Shown piece by piece: positions 1 through 8,351 of a DNA stretch of 64,000 nucleotides. Below the pieces are notes generated by a model. That model ran no database searches. It was not told where the DNA came from and saw only the letters and a program-made list of their open reading frames with translations. A program made the translations under genes and the position numbers. The stretch comes from Desemzia sp. RIT 804. Lineage in GTDB: Bacteria; Bacillota; Bacilli; Lactobacillales; Carnobacteriaceae. Location: contig NZ_JAFEMV010000001.1 in NCBI RefSeq assembly GCF_016892605.1, positions 744,001 to 808,000 on the forward strand. The letters are read 5' to 3'. Position 1 is the stretch's first letter; every line of letters begins with the position of its first letter.

Positions 1-307
1 CTCCAAACGATCCTAAACAGATTCCTATATAATTGTAAACGATGCCCCATACAGGACCGAATAAAATCACTCCGGCCACACAAGTTAGTGCTGCCGGAAG
101 AATAGGCAGCACTACTTGTAGGAACTGAATAAAAATAAATATTAAGATCGCTTGTGTGCCAAAACTTTCTACGTATTGAATCAAGCTCTCTCTAGAGTTG
201 AATACGTCGTTGCTGTAACCTAAATAAAGAAATAAACCCGTCATCACTAATCCCGCTATCGTCAGTAAATCCAACCAACTTAAGCGGAACTTTTTTACAT
301 ATTCCAT
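1..307 (-). CDS. TVP38/TMEM64 (DedA-like VTT) membrane protein, N-terminal part
   Basis: Only the first 102 codons lie in the window; the gene runs off the left edge. The translation starts MEYVKKFRLSWLDLL, has a first hydrophobic helix near residues 10-30, and continues with the conserved block QVVLPILPAALTCVAGVILFGP typical of the start of the VTT (SNARE-associated) domain. Family members are integral membrane proteins, some linked to lipid scrambling; the substrate here is unknown. The ATG at 305-307 follows a weak GGGGATT ribosome site. It diverges from the lipoprotein gene at 575. Confidence 0.75.
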   Translation of the reverse strand, partial: MEYVKKFRLSWLDLLTIAGLVMTGLFLYLGYSNDVFNSRESLIQYVESFGTQAILIFIFIQFLQVVLPILPAALTCVAGVILFGPVWGIVYNYIGICLGSFG

Positions 308-574
308 ATCTAATCCCCAATTTCTATACCCATTCTTAATTTACCTTATAATGATTGTACGATAAATTAAGAGTAGATGCACTCCATCTTCCGACGTATT
401 TTTATTCTTCGTTCAAGAAAAAGTTTTGAGCAGATGAATGTTAACCAATACTTTTTCTTGTTACAATACAGATGTACGGAAAGATACTCCCTTTTTTTCA
501 TTTTTTAAAGATATCATAAAAAGGAGTTCTAGTGAGTTAACTAGCTGAACTACCAAAAAGGAAGGAAGATCACA

Positions 575-1225
575 TTGACAAATAAAAGAAAACTAGCACT
601 CTTAACGTTAGTTAGTACTGGAATTTTAGGCGCATGCGGAACAAATTCCTCAAATGATGCAGATTTAGAGGAACAAAGCAGTTCTGCCCAAGAAAGTTCG
701 ATGGATAGTCACTCGGAAGACATGAGTTCAGAATCATCTGAATCAGGAACTACGGACGAATCTTCTTCCAGTAGTTCAGGGTCTACTCAAGGTATCAATG
801 AACAAGAATTCGATATCAGTTTAGATGATGCTATCCAAATTTATAACGAAACACATCCAAACTCCTCAATTGAATCAATCGAATTTGATGATGACGATGC
901 AAAATATGAGTATGACTTTGATGGGTTTGATGACGCTAATGAATATGAACTGAGCATCGACGCTTCTACTGGGGAAGCCGTTGATAGAGAAACAGATAGT
1001 GACAATGACGATAACAACGAAGCTTTAAATTTAGATAACATTGTTTCTCCTCAAGAAGCTATGACAACTGCTTTAGAAGAAGTCGGATCTGGATATGTAG
1101 ACAGTTGGCATTTAGATACTGAGAATGGTCTAACTGTTTATGAAATCAGTATTGAGAATTCTCAAGATGATGATGACGATATTATCATTAATGCACAAAC
1201 CGGAGAATTCATAAACAAAGATTAA
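575..1225 (+). CDS. PepSY-repeat lipoprotein
   Basis: 216 aa. A type II signal peptide ends in the lipobox LGAC near residue 21, predicting a protein anchored to the outer face of the membrane. A low-complexity Ser/Glu/Asp linker (about 22-75) is followed by two PepSY-like repeats: one beginning ISLDDAIQIYNE and ending in an SIDASTGEAV hairpin, a second beginning VSPQEAMTTALEE and ending IINAQTGEF. PepSY domains are usually extracytoplasmic and often inhibitory or ligand-binding. The start is TTG, supported by AAGGAAGGAAG at 558-568. It is very acidic. Monocistronic, with its own terminator. Confidence 0.85.
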   Translation: MTNKRKLALLTLVSTGILGACGTNSSNDADLEEQSSSAQESSMDSHSEDMSSESSESGTTDESSSSSSGSTQGINEQEFDISLDDAIQIYNETHPNSSIESIEFDDDDAKYEYDFDGFDDANEYELSIDASTGEAVDRETDSDNDDNNEALNLDNIVSPQEAMTTALEEVGSGYVDSWHLDTENGLTVYEISIENSQDDDDDIIINAQTGEFINKD

Positions 1226-1240
1226 TTGGTTTAAAAATCA

Positions 1241-1268
1241 AAAAAAGCTGGCATATGCCAGCTTTTTT
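1241..1268 (+). terminator. Bidirectional intrinsic terminator between lipoprotein gene and pgsA
   Basis: Near-perfect palindrome: stem AAAAGCTGGC / GCCAGCTTTT around ATAT, with A-tract and T-tract on either side, so it can serve both converging genes. Confidence 0.9.
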
Positions 1269-1280
1269 GCATGTCTTCAA

Positions 1281-1841
1281 TTAGTTACCTGATTGATGCA
1301 TCTGTACAAAAATCTTTGTGTATAAAATAAACGAAAGAAATAAGAAAAAACCGGTGATTGCCATTAATCCATTAGCAACTGCATCACTGATCGTTGGAAA
1401 AGCTACCATGATTGTCATACAAGCATAAAAGACAGCAGTAGATACTTTCCCATACCACAAAGCCCCATCTAATTTTTTGTTTTTCTTTATCAAAACAATA
1501 TTCCATATCAACATGGATAATTCTTTAACTAAAAATAACACCACAATAATCCACATATACTGAAAACGGACCATCAAGCAAAACACAATAGCTGCTTGTG
1601 TTACTTTATCCGCTACCGGATCTAACAACTTCCCAATATCCGTAATTTGATTGAATTTCCGAGCAATAATGCCATCCACTAAATCTGTGATACCAGAAAA
1701 AAGGATGATTATTCCTGCGATTCTATAATCTTGAGCACTTGCAGCATTTAAATAAAACGAAACAAACACAGGTACCAGAATTAAACGAACAATAGAAAGT
1801 ATATTTGGGATAGTGAAAATTTCTTTTCTATTATATGCCAT
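1281..1841 (-). CDS. pgsA: CDP-diacylglycerol--glycerol-3-phosphate 3-phosphatidyltransferase
   Basis: 186 aa integral membrane enzyme that makes phosphatidylglycerolphosphate from CDP-diacylglycerol and glycerol-3-phosphate, the committed step to phosphatidylglycerol and cardiolipin. The CDP-alcohol phosphotransferase signature DG-x2-AR-x8-G-x3-D-x3-D is intact (DGIIARKF ... GKLLDPVADK, about residues 55-80). Five to six hydrophobic segments are visible. I choose the ATG at 1841 (MAYNRKEIF) because GGGAGGAG lies directly before it; an upstream in-frame ATG at 1859 has no such site. A core chromosomal gene, which supports a chromosomal origin for this end of the window. Confidence 0.92.
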   Translation of the reverse strand: MAYNRKEIFTIPNILSIVRLILVPVFVSFYLNAASAQDYRIAGIIILFSGITDLVDGIIARKFNQITDIGKLLDPVADKVTQAAIVFCLMVRFQYMWIIVVLFLVKELSMLIWNIVLIKKNKKLDGALWYGKVSTAVFYACMTIMVAFPTISDAVANGLMAITGFFLFLSFILYTKIFVQMHQSGN

Positions 1842-1962
1842 TTTCTCTCCTCCCGTCATATTTTACTATTTTATTCCTAATTTAGGACTCATCTCTTTTT
1901 TATCATACCATTCCATAAAATTTTTTACATCATTTTTTATGTGGAATATCCTCTTACAACCG

Positions 1963-2150
1963 AAAAAAGAGGGACTGGGACAATAGTCTGTATCTCTTTC
2001 ATATACTAAGCGGGTGCTTTTAAACGCGTTCCAAAAGCCTGACCACATGCCTATAAACCAGCCTCCCCTTATGAGAAAAAGTATCTCATAAGGGGAGGCT
2101 GGTTTATATTCAATGGTCAAAACGTCTTTTGTCCCGCTCTCTTCTTTTTT
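1963..2150. repeat. Intergenic palindromic repeat (MITE-like) with 24-bp perfect hairpin
   Basis: Flanks are imperfect inverted repeats: AAAAAAGAGGGACTGGGACA at the left, and a sequence reading AAGAGAGCGGGACAAAAGAC on the opposite strand at the right. In the middle, 2053-2076 and 2084-2107 form a perfect 24-bp stem (begins ATAAACCAGCC) with a 7-nt loop. An 84-codon open frame across it reads through the hairpin and is not credible. Similar 'GGGACTGGGACAA' intergenic repeats are common in Lactobacillales and staphylococci (recalled knowledge). Confidence 0.65.
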
Positions 2151-2164
2151 GCGTTAATTAAAAA

Positions 2165-2827
2165 TTATCTTTCATCATACTCAAATGAATCGATTGAATA
2201 AGTAACGTTTTCTAGATTGCTCACGCTAAAGAATGCTTCTTGACTATCCATTGGAATTCTGAAATATGCCGGCATTGTTGTATCTGGTTCTAGAATTCCA
2301 AATTCGTCTTCAGATAAAACAAACGGAGCACTATCTAAAATAACCTCTCCGTCAACTGTGCTCATACTAACCGTTAAGTTGATATTCGTCATCGCCATAT
2401 CTGTACGGTTCACCATAATGAACACTGCTTGAACATTATCTTGACCTTGTTCACCTAAAAATAGACCTGTAAAGTGAATCGCTACATCATTTTCGATCCC
2501 CAGTTCTTCCGTTTGGTCCATTCTTGTTTGAATTTCTTGCAACAATGGATCGCTTTCTAAAGTATAACCTTGATCAATTTCAGACTTTTGCGGAACTAAC
2601 GGGAATTCTGAAGTCGATACTTCTCCGCCAGAACTCTCAGAAGCACTTGAACTTGATTCTGTACTTGATTCTGAACTTTCTTCTACACTTGATTCAGAAC
2701 TTTCTACGCTAGATTCAATACTCGATTCTGAAGATTCACTTTCTTGTGATTCTTCTGTAGTACCTCCCATTAGATCACAACCCGCTAATAAAACAGATAC
2801 TCCTAACAAAGCAACCAATTTTTTCAT
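2165..2827 (-). CDS. Ser/Glu-rich lipoprotein, unknown function
   Basis: 220 aa with lipobox LLAGC at about residues 13-17 after a short hydrophobic leader, so membrane-anchored and surface-exposed. Residues about 25-70 are a Ser/Glu repeat linker (ESSESS-type), a spacer through the wall. The C-terminal 140 residues look like a beta-rich extracytoplasmic domain (VAIHFTGLFL, VQAVFIMVNRT, NINLTVSMST) resembling DUF4352/DUF5067-type folds, but I do not recognise the family securely. The linker resembles that of the lipoprotein at 575, though the C-terminal domains differ. AGGAGGAGAA precedes the ATG. Confidence 0.75.
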   Translation of the reverse strand: MKKLVALLGVSVLLAGCDLMGGTTEESQESESSESSIESSVESSESSVEESSESSTESSSSASESSGGEVSTSEFPLVPQKSEIDQGYTLESDPLLQEIQTRMDQTEELGIENDVAIHFTGLFLGEQGQDNVQAVFIMVNRTDMAMTNINLTVSMSTVDGEVILDSAPFVLSEDEFGILEPDTTMPAYFRIPMDSQEAFFSVSNLENVTYSIDSFEYDER

Positions 2828-2960
2828 TTTCTTCTCCTCCTAAAGTTTTGCCCCTTTCTAGATAAGTGATTATCAATAAGAAACATAAGGTGTTTTACTA
2901 TTACATTTACATTATACCTTAGAACGATAGTTGTTCAAAACAAAATACTCAAACGACCTA

Positions 2961-2989
2961 TTGTTATTCTAAAAAAACAGCGCTATACT
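2961..2989 (+). promoter_or_regulatory. Sigma-A promoter of tRNA-Ser
   Basis: TTGTTA at 2961-2966 and TATACT at 2984-2989 with 17-bp spacing, 24 bp before the tRNA. Confidence 0.6.
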
Positions 2990-3013
2990 AAAGAAGTTGA
3001 TTCATATATATAA

Positions 3014-3103
3014 GGAAGATTACCCAAGTTCGGCTGAAGGGGACGGTCTCGAAAATCGTTAGGCGAATTTCTTCGTGCAAGGGTTCAAATCCCTTATCTT
3101 CCG
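3014..3103 (+). tRNA. tRNA-Ser (anticodon CGA)
   Basis: Class II tRNA of 90 nt. Acceptor GGAAGAT pairs with ATCTTCC; discriminator G. Anticodon loop TCTCGAAAA gives CGA. The long variable arm and T-arm (AAGGG TTCAAAT CCCTT) are intact. No CCA is encoded. Confidence 0.95.
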
Positions 3104-3110
3104 TAAAAGA

Positions 3111-3191
3111 AAGAGGCTGCTGACCTGCATTCTAACACAACGACTTCATGCGTCTAGTGTATAGTATACAAGTTAATGCAGCCTCTTTTTT
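3111..3191 (+). terminator. Terminator-like hairpin after tRNA-Ser
   Basis: AAGAGGCTGC (3111-3120) pairs with GCAGCCTCTT (3178-3187), followed by a T-tract. The long loop has internal complementarity (GCATT/AATGC). It can also end the converging DUF975 gene. Confidence 0.7.
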
Positions 3192-3215
3192 AATTTGTAA
3201 AGTTAACGCTGAATA

Positions 3216-4160
3216 TTAGAATCTATCATTATTATTTTCTGAATCATAAAAATCATCGGATTCATCATATGGATCAATGTACTCAGTAGAATAACTAGAG
3301 TTTTCTTCATAATCTACTTCATCCATTTCCATATCTGGGAAACCAACTAAGTCTCTGTAAAAGATTTGGTTAGCTGTTTTTCTGTATGGTTCAACATAAA
3401 ACGAAATAATCGTAATGACTAAAACGAACGCTAAGAACACCAAGATCATTCCAAACACAAAGCTCCAAAATTCACTTTGTGAGTAAACACTCGCATATTC
3501 GATTTGGTAAAAAATCGTGTTGATACTACCCAAAATAAACGCTAAAAATAGAATAACAGGAATTAAATACCACAATACAAATGAAAATTGCAACTTAAAA
3601 TAATCCCATTTTCTGCCGTCCATGATTTCCTTACTGCGGTGGATAGCTCCCATAATATCCATATCAGAGTCGTCTTTGTAGACATTAAATGATTGACTGT
3701 AACTAAAGGATTTAATAATTCCTGGTATCACCAATAATAAACTCCATAAGATAACAAATATATTCATTACTACTGAAATCCCTAAAACTTTAAAAAAACG
3801 ATCGGGTTTCATTGCTTGGAACATTGCTTCTACTGTTAATTTCTCTCCATCTACCATGTCTAGTAAAGACCAGTCATAACCAACTACAAAAACAGCCGTA
3901 ATAAAACTCACAACTATAGTAGCTAACGTAGAAAGTATCGTTTCTCCTGTGCTTGCTGCTAACATATCAGCACTATACATTGTTGAATCTTGTGAGAATG
4001 CAGACATCAGATTATTGATGTTGCCAGCTCCTACAATTCCCAATAATACTTCACTGATAATAGACGTTAAAATAGTCACAAGAAATAAGTTTAATATAGC
4101 TATTTTCCAATTTCCCGATAGTCTCGCTTTTGCTTCTTTCTTTATTTCTTTGGTCGTCAT
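3216..4160 (-). CDS. DUF975 family integral membrane protein
   Basis: 314 aa. The N-terminus MTTKEIKKEAKARLSGNWKIA is the typical DUF975 start (a short amphipathic segment, then membrane helices). Helices are visible at about 20-42, 75-97, 120-150, 185-215 and 230-260; the C-terminal 50 residues are acidic and hydrophilic with Tyr/Asp/Glu. Function is unknown for the family; members are widespread in Firmicutes. The ATG is preceded by GGAGGAGTATAT. Monocistronic. Confidence 0.85.
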   Translation of the reverse strand: MTTKEIKKEAKARLSGNWKIAILNLFLVTILTSIISEVLLGIVGAGNINNLMSAFSQDSTMYSADMLAASTGETILSTLATIVVSFITAVFVVGYDWSLLDMVDGEKLTVEAMFQAMKPDRFFKVLGISVVMNIFVILWSLLLVIPGIIKSFSYSQSFNVYKDDSDMDIMGAIHRSKEIMDGRKWDYFKLQFSFVLWYLIPVILFLAFILGSINTIFYQIEYASVYSQSEFWSFVFGMILVFLAFVLVITIISFYVEPYRKTANQIFYRDLVGFPDMEMDEVDYEENSSYSTEYIDPYDESDDFYDSENNNDRF

Positions 4161-4265
4161 ATATACTCCTCCATTCTTTAATGCACGCTTTCTTGAATCT
4201 CTAAGTACCTTTTCTTTCCTCCTTGTTCACTGTTCTCTAATGAACTACGCTCATTATACCAAATA

Positions 4266-4304
4266 AAGGGAATTCTTTAAGAATAATTTCAAAAGAATTC
4301 CCTT
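4266..4304 (-). terminator. Terminator downstream of stress-protein/small-ORF unit
   Basis: AAGGGAATTCTTT pairs with AAAGAATTCCCTT; the leftward transcript then reads a T-rich tail (complement of AAATAAA). Confidence 0.6.
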
Positions 4305-4346
4305 CTATATTTTATGAAATATTTACAGCAAATAACCTACTAAAAA

Positions 4347-4448
4347 TCACTTTTTTTTCTTTGGTCTCAAGAAATAAATTAAAGACAGCAGCAACGAAAA
4401 ATACACTCCGACATATCCTACAGCAAAATAGATGATCATTCGTAGCAT
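4347..4448 (-). CDS. Small single-pass membrane protein (33 aa)
   Basis: The translation MLRMIIYFAVGYVGVYF then SLLLSLIYFLRPKKKK is one hydrophobic helix followed by a positively charged tail. The ATG at 4446-4448 has GGTGAG 5 nt upstream. It is downstream of, and in the same direction as, the YflT-domain stress protein gene. No family recognised. The good ribosome site, helix plus Lys tail and terminator position support a real gene. Confidence 0.5.
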   Translation of the reverse strand: MLRMIIYFAVGYVGVYFSLLLSLIYFLRPKKKK

Positions 4449-4514
4449 TTATCTCACCGGCTTTCTTTTAAAGTGGCAGTTTCTCCTTTTAGATAGTTCA
4501 TTAGCGGTTTAAAC

Positions 4515-5309
4515 TTATTTTCTCTTCTCATCATCTTGATGAAGCGGTTCTACTGTGTCTTCGTTTTGTGTATGCGAACTATCTGTACTCAATGGCTCTA
4601 AACTTTGCGGCGGAATTTTTGGATCGATTCCAAATCCTGATATATTAGAATCTGTTGGATCATCTGTCAATGACTGATTATTTAATTCTTGATTGGCTTT
4701 TGTTACCTCATGATCTTCAACGTAGTGAGTTTCTTCTGTTGCATTTCTTTTTCTTTCTTTAGAATCGGTAGCGAAATTATCTTGGATATCTGTTGTGCCT
4801 CTATCTGAATTACGCACATCAGCAGAGTTTCTTGAACCGAAATCGGCACCCACTCCTGTACCTGGTAAAATCGGGTTGATCCCTCCTGGAGTTTCGTTAA
4901 AATCTCCAGTCTCTCCGCCAGTCATACTGGTGTTTTCTGATGGTTGAGTAGTCTCGCTCTCTCTTCCCATTGTAAAGCTTGTATTTTCTTCAACAAGTAT
5001 CACAAAACCATCTTTTTTGACAACTTGGTTGTATTGATTTCTTGAATGATCATCTAAATCATATTTCCCTAAAGGATTCTCTTCATCACTATCACTAAAA
5101 GTTTCTTTTATTTTATCCAGCATCCCTTTATCTTCTTCTTTGGTCACTGTGTCTATTTTTGCATTGGTAATATTTTCTAATTGTTCTTCATTTTCTTTTT
5201 TAGTCATGATCGTAATATCTTTTTCTTTATAACCTAATTCTACCAAGTCATTTATTTTTTCTACTGTTTCATCTGCTGATAAAAAACCATCAATTACTTT
5301 ATAGCTCAT
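4515..5309 (-). CDS. General stress protein with N-terminal YflT (GSP17M) domain
   Basis: 264 aa from the ATG at 5309 (MSYKVIDGFLSADE), which has GAGGAGG at the right distance; an upstream in-frame ATG at 5357 lacks one. Residues 1-110 match the heat-induced stress protein YflT domain pattern (alternating Val/Ile strands, ELGYKEKDITIMTK). The rest (110-264) is hydrophilic, low complexity, rich in Asn/Asp/Thr/Ser and probably disordered. Role inferred: cytoplasmic stress protein. A small membrane-protein gene follows. Confidence 0.75.
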   Translation of the reverse strand: MSYKVIDGFLSADETVEKINDLVELGYKEKDITIMTKKENEEQLENITNAKIDTVTKEEDKGMLDKIKETFSDSDEENPLGKYDLDDHSRNQYNQVVKKDGFVILVEENTSFTMGRESETTQPSENTSMTGGETGDFNETPGGINPILPGTGVGADFGSRNSADVRNSDRGTTDIQDNFATDSKERKRNATEETHYVEDHEVTKANQELNNQSLTDDPTDSNISGFGIDPKIPPQSLEPLSTDSSHTQNEDTVEPLHQDDEKRK

Positions 5310-5512
5310 GTCTTTATCCTCCTCTTTATTATCCACTAAGAAATACATGTCTTTCAAGGTAATCGTATCAAATCAGTAAGCCCTTTCCAAATAATCAGCC
5401 TAGTGAAACAATTGTTTGATGTGTTTTATTGAAGCGTATTTTAGCTATTTTTATGTTAGTTTCAGCAAATGTAAATATATATAACTTTTTTTACATATTT
5501 ATGAGTTTTTTG

Positions 5513-5541
5513 TTGACTTTTTATTCATTAGGGCCTATAAT
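5513..5541 (+). promoter_or_regulatory. Strong sigma-A promoter of tRNA-Arg
   Basis: TTGACT (5513-5518), 17-bp spacer, consensus TATAAT (5536-5541). Confidence 0.85.
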
Positions 5542-5579
5542 AAATCTTGTCGCTGGTTAAAACAACGACAAAAAAACTT

Positions 5580-5653
5580 GTCTCAGTAGCTCAGCCGGAT
5601 AGAGCATTCGCCTTCTAAGCGAACGGTCGGGAGTTCGAATCTCTCCTGAGACG
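5580..5653 (+). tRNA. tRNA-Arg (anticodon UCU)
   Basis: 74 nt. Acceptor GTCTCAG/CTGAGAC with discriminator G, D-arm AGCTCAGCCGGATAGAGCA, anticodon loop CTTCTAA giving TCT, T-arm GGGAG TTCGAAT CTCTC with one non-Watson-Crick pair. No encoded CCA. tRNA 3' ends are common integration targets, but no duplicated 3' end was found further right. Confidence 0.95.
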
Positions 5654-5695
5654 TCATAAGCCACTGTACATCAATTTTTATTGAACATACAGTGC

Positions 5696-5730
5696 AAAAA
5701 AAACACTCTCTTAATTGAGAGTGTTTTTTA
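5696..5730 (+). terminator. Intrinsic terminator of tRNA-Arg
   Basis: AAAACACTCTC / GAGAGTGTTTT around TTAATT with a long T-tract; it lies immediately left of the IS30 end. Confidence 0.9.
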
Positions 5731-5737
5731 TGTCTTA

Positions 5738-6843
5738 AATTATCAAATTAAGTGCAACACAGTTTTATAAAAGATTTCATAAGGTGTTTTCCAATTCAAA
5801 CATTTTTTGGGACGTGTATTTAATTTCGTTGCCCAACCTTGTATCTCTTCATCAGTTGCATCTGTCAAATCAACACCTTTCGGTGAGTACTCTCTAAGGA
5901 GTCCATTTGTATTCTCATTAGATCCTCTTTGCCAAGGGGCATGAGGATCTGGAAAATAAATTTGCGTATTATTTAATTCCTTAGTCAATCGGGCGTGTTG
6001 ACTGAATTCTTTACCACGGTCAGGTGTAATGGTTTTACAAAAATTAGAATCAATACCTTGTAGTAATTTAATCATTTGGTCAACTACCGGATTAGAAGCT
6101 TTCTTCTCAGATTTACCGATTAGTAATAACCTAGATTTTCTATCAACTAGCGTTACTAAGCACGCTTTACCAGTTTGACCTGCAACTGTATCTGCTTCCC
6201 AATGACCAATCTCAGTTCGTTCATTAGCGCTATCTGGTCGTTCATGAATCGTATTGGAGATAGGGATCTTTCCTCTTCTCTCTACGCGATTTTTAGAATG
6301 GCGTGTTTTACCTCTGTGTCTTAATTTACGGATAGCGCCTCGATTACCGGTTGATAAACCAGGCTCATCGAAGTCGCCACGATAAATTGCACGATAGATA
6401 GTATTATAACTGATTTTATTTTTGGCATTTTCAAGGTTCAAACGACCAGAAATTTGTTCTGGAGACCATTGTTCGTTGAGAAATAGTCGTTTGACCAACT
6501 GGAAAATAGAGTCTTTATCTAGCGTGCGATGTCTGCCACATAGTTGTTTTCTACGTTTATACTCTCCATGAGCAGTTGACGGTGAATAACTGCCATCCTT
6601 GTTTGAATTACGATGTAATTCTCTTGAGATAGTCGATTTAGAACGGTCCAGGGTCTCGGATATATGCCCGATAGTTTCGCCTTGTTCATACATTAGGAAT
6701 ATTGTTTCTCGCTCATTCATGGTAAGATGTGTGTATGGATTCATAGCTTTCTCCTTCTAATAGTTGGTTGGTACATCTATTTTATAGGAAAACTATGGAT
6801 CTTTTTTTATTTTATTATTGTTGTTGCACTTAAATTGTAAATT
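5738..6843 (-). mobile_element. IS30-family insertion sequence, apparently complete
   Basis: About 1.1 kb with imperfect terminal inverted repeats. The left end contains CAAATTAAGTGCAACA (5744-5759) and the right end the complement of CAATTTAAGTGCAACA (6822-6837); similarity extends about 6 bp outward with mismatches. One intact DDE transposase fills the element. It is the junction between chromosomal-looking DNA and plasmid-type DNA. No clear 2-3 bp target duplication could be fixed by eye. Confidence 0.85.
5743..6744 (-). CDS. IS30-family transposase
   Basis: 333 aa, full length. N-terminal helix-turn-helix (LTMNERETIFLMYEQGETIGHISETL), second DNA-binding region with RHRGKTRHSKNR, then the DDE core: D in GHWEADTV, D in TPDRGKEF, E in ENTNGLLREY. 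GAAGGAGAAAG precedes the ATG at 6744. The stop lies inside the terminal inverted repeat. All catalytic residues are present, so the element is probably active. Confidence 0.95.
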   Translation of the reverse strand: MNPYTHLTMNERETIFLMYEQGETIGHISETLDRSKSTISRELHRNSNKDGSYSPSTAHGEYKRRKQLCGRHRTLDKDSIFQLVKRLFLNEQWSPEQISGRLNLENAKNKISYNTIYRAIYRGDFDEPGLSTGNRGAIRKLRHRGKTRHSKNRVERRGKIPISNTIHERPDSANERTEIGHWEADTVAGQTGKACLVTLVDRKSRLLLIGKSEKKASNPVVDQMIKLLQGIDSNFCKTITPDRGKEFSQHARLTKELNNTQIYFPDPHAPWQRGSNENTNGLLREYSPKGVDLTDATDEEIQGWATKLNTRPKKCLNWKTPYEIFYKTVLHLI

Positions 6844-6929
6844 CGTCAGATAAATATCTAATATCTTTTTTCTAAACCACTCTTGAGTGAAATCTATTAT
6901 TTATACCTTTCAATTACAAAGAAGCAGCC

Positions 6930-7286
6930 CTATTTTTCAAGTGTGTCAAATCGGCTGAAACGTATTAAAATAGCGTTTAAGCAGATTTGGAAGTTATCAT
7001 CATCAAGTCCACTAAATATTCTAAGCGGGTCTGGTGATGGATTACCATTGTATAAATTGAATGCAAGGTCAATCATTTTCTTACTAGTGCTACTAAAATC
7101 GGTCTTTTCAAAGCAATCTGTCTTAATCCAATGAGTATTGAAATCATAGATATAATCGACCTTGCTGAAAATATCGGCATTTGCAAGAATATAAAATAGA
7201 GACTTCCGCTCCACATCAGTAGGGCTTGTATTATCTTTTTCTAATAATTCAAAGTAACGTTCATCGTGCTCTGTTTGATTGGTCAT
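6930..7286 (-). CDS. Plasmid-borne hypothetical protein (DUF6075-like)
   Basis: 118 aa, acidic, cytoplasmic, with no transmembrane segment. It resembles short proteins listed as DUF6075 on Firmicutes mobile elements (recalled, not checked). AAAGGGAG precedes the ATG. Same strand as the RadC-like and 93-aa genes; together they form a leftward tail past the transfer operon. Function unknown. Confidence 0.55.
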   Translation of the reverse strand: MTNQTEHDERYFELLEKDNTSPTDVERKSLFYILANADIFSKVDYIYDFNTHWIKTDCFEKTDFSSTSKKMIDLAFNLYNGNPSPDPLRIFSGLDDDNFQICLNAILIRFSRFDTLEK

Positions 7287-7497
7287 TGTTTTTTATCTCC
7301 CTTTATCTTTATTATTTAAGGAACTTTATTTTATTATACTGTAATAGCTATCAATTTATCATTATAAGTCAAAAATAAGGAGAAAGTTTTTATTCCTATT
7401 AAGACATCTCCGTCTTATTATTATCTGTTACTTAGTAGCTTATCCCATTTATAAAAATAGTTCCTTCGATCTCAGGGCCTTCCTCAAATAATCGTTC

Positions 7498-7962
7498 TCA
7501 TATTTCCTCAAAAAAACCAAAATCTTTAAAAGAAAACCAATGTCTATCACTAACTATGATATGGTCCAAAACTTCTATTCCTAATATAATCCCTGCCTCT
7601 ACTATTCTTGCAGTAAAATATAAATCAGCTTGTGAGGGTTCTAAATTTCCACTAGGATGATTATGATAAAGCATGATTTTATCTCCATTATTCAATATAG
7701 CACTTCTAAATATTTCTCTAGGTTGTGCAACACTTGAATTCAAACTCCCTTGAAAGACTCGATGAATAGCGTTTATTTCATTTTGTGTATTTAGAACGAC
7801 TAGAAGGAAAACTTCTTGTGCTTCATCTCCAATTTCTGCCATTCCGATTTGAGCAGCTAATTTAGTTGAAGAAATTCTTCCTTGGTATTCAATAGGTCTT
7901 TCTATTACAACCTGTTTTATTCTAACGATTTCAGTTACTATACTTTGGATTTGTTCTACCAT
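7498..7962 (-). CDS. RadC-family (JAB/MPN) protein, short plasmid type
   Basis: 154 aa. It holds the RadC JAB domain with the metal-binding motif HNHPSG-x5-SQAD (about residues 110-122). The usual N-terminal helix-hairpin-helix region of chromosomal RadC (about 220 aa) is absent, as in other short plasmid RadC copies. Despite its name the role in repair is doubtful; plasmid copies often sit near anti-restriction or transfer genes. AAAAGGAG precedes the ATG. Confidence 0.85.
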   Translation of the reverse strand: MVEQIQSIVTEIVRIKQVVIERPIEYQGRISSTKLAAQIGMAEIGDEAQEVFLLVVLNTQNEINAIHRVFQGSLNSSVAQPREIFRSAILNNGDKIMLYHNHPSGNLEPSQADLYFTARIVEAGIILGIEVLDHIIVSDRHWFSFKDFGFFEEI

Positions 7963-8030
7963 TTTTAACTCCTTTTTTATTTAATCAAAACGATAAATTC
8001 AGCTCTTGCTCTGGATGATAAAATATAGTC

Positions 8031-8312
8031 TTATTTCAAGTACTTAACTGGTTCAATCTCTTCACCGCCCATTTGTAAAGGAACGAGTACATTCATTAAT
8101 CTATTTCTAAAAGCCCTATCTTTTACCGTATCTAAAAAGCAACCAATCGTGGATAAAACTAATTCATCAAAGAAGTCTACAATCTTATAGTTGTCGTAAG
8201 GGGTAGCACTTGCTACAAGTTGTGCAATGATTTCTATATCATTTTCAATTTTTCCTACGAACTCATTATTTAAATATACGTTAAGGGTTTCGATTTCTGT
8301 TTTTTTAGTCAT
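8031..8312 (-). CDS. Hypothetical plasmid protein, 93 aa
   Basis: Soluble, acidic protein (MTKKTEIETLNVYLNNEFVG ...) with no motif I recognise. AAAGGAGAAAACC precedes the ATG. It lies directly left of the nested inverted-repeat region at 8352-8691. Confidence 0.55.
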   Translation of the reverse strand: MTKKTEIETLNVYLNNEFVGKIENDIEIIAQLVASATPYDNYKIVDFFDELVLSTIGCFLDTVKDRAFRNRLMNVLVPLQMGGEEIEPVKYLK

Positions 8313-8351
8313 TTTGGTTTTCTCCTTTGTCTTTCGTATTTTTGTTTTTTC

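Noticed and set aside
841-1041. Ser-rich leftward frame inside the PepSY lipoprotein gene
   Set aside because: Antisense shadow of an acidic Asp/Glu/Ser-rich coding sequence; no ribosome site.
1866-2120. 84-codon leftward open frame between pgsA and the lipoprotein gene
   Set aside because: It reads through the perfect 24-bp hairpin of the repeat element, and the protein has no coherent pattern.
5580-5653. tRNA-Arg as an integration site (attL) for the plasmid element
   Set aside because: No repeat of the tRNA 3' end was seen to the right, and the IS30 explains the junction.
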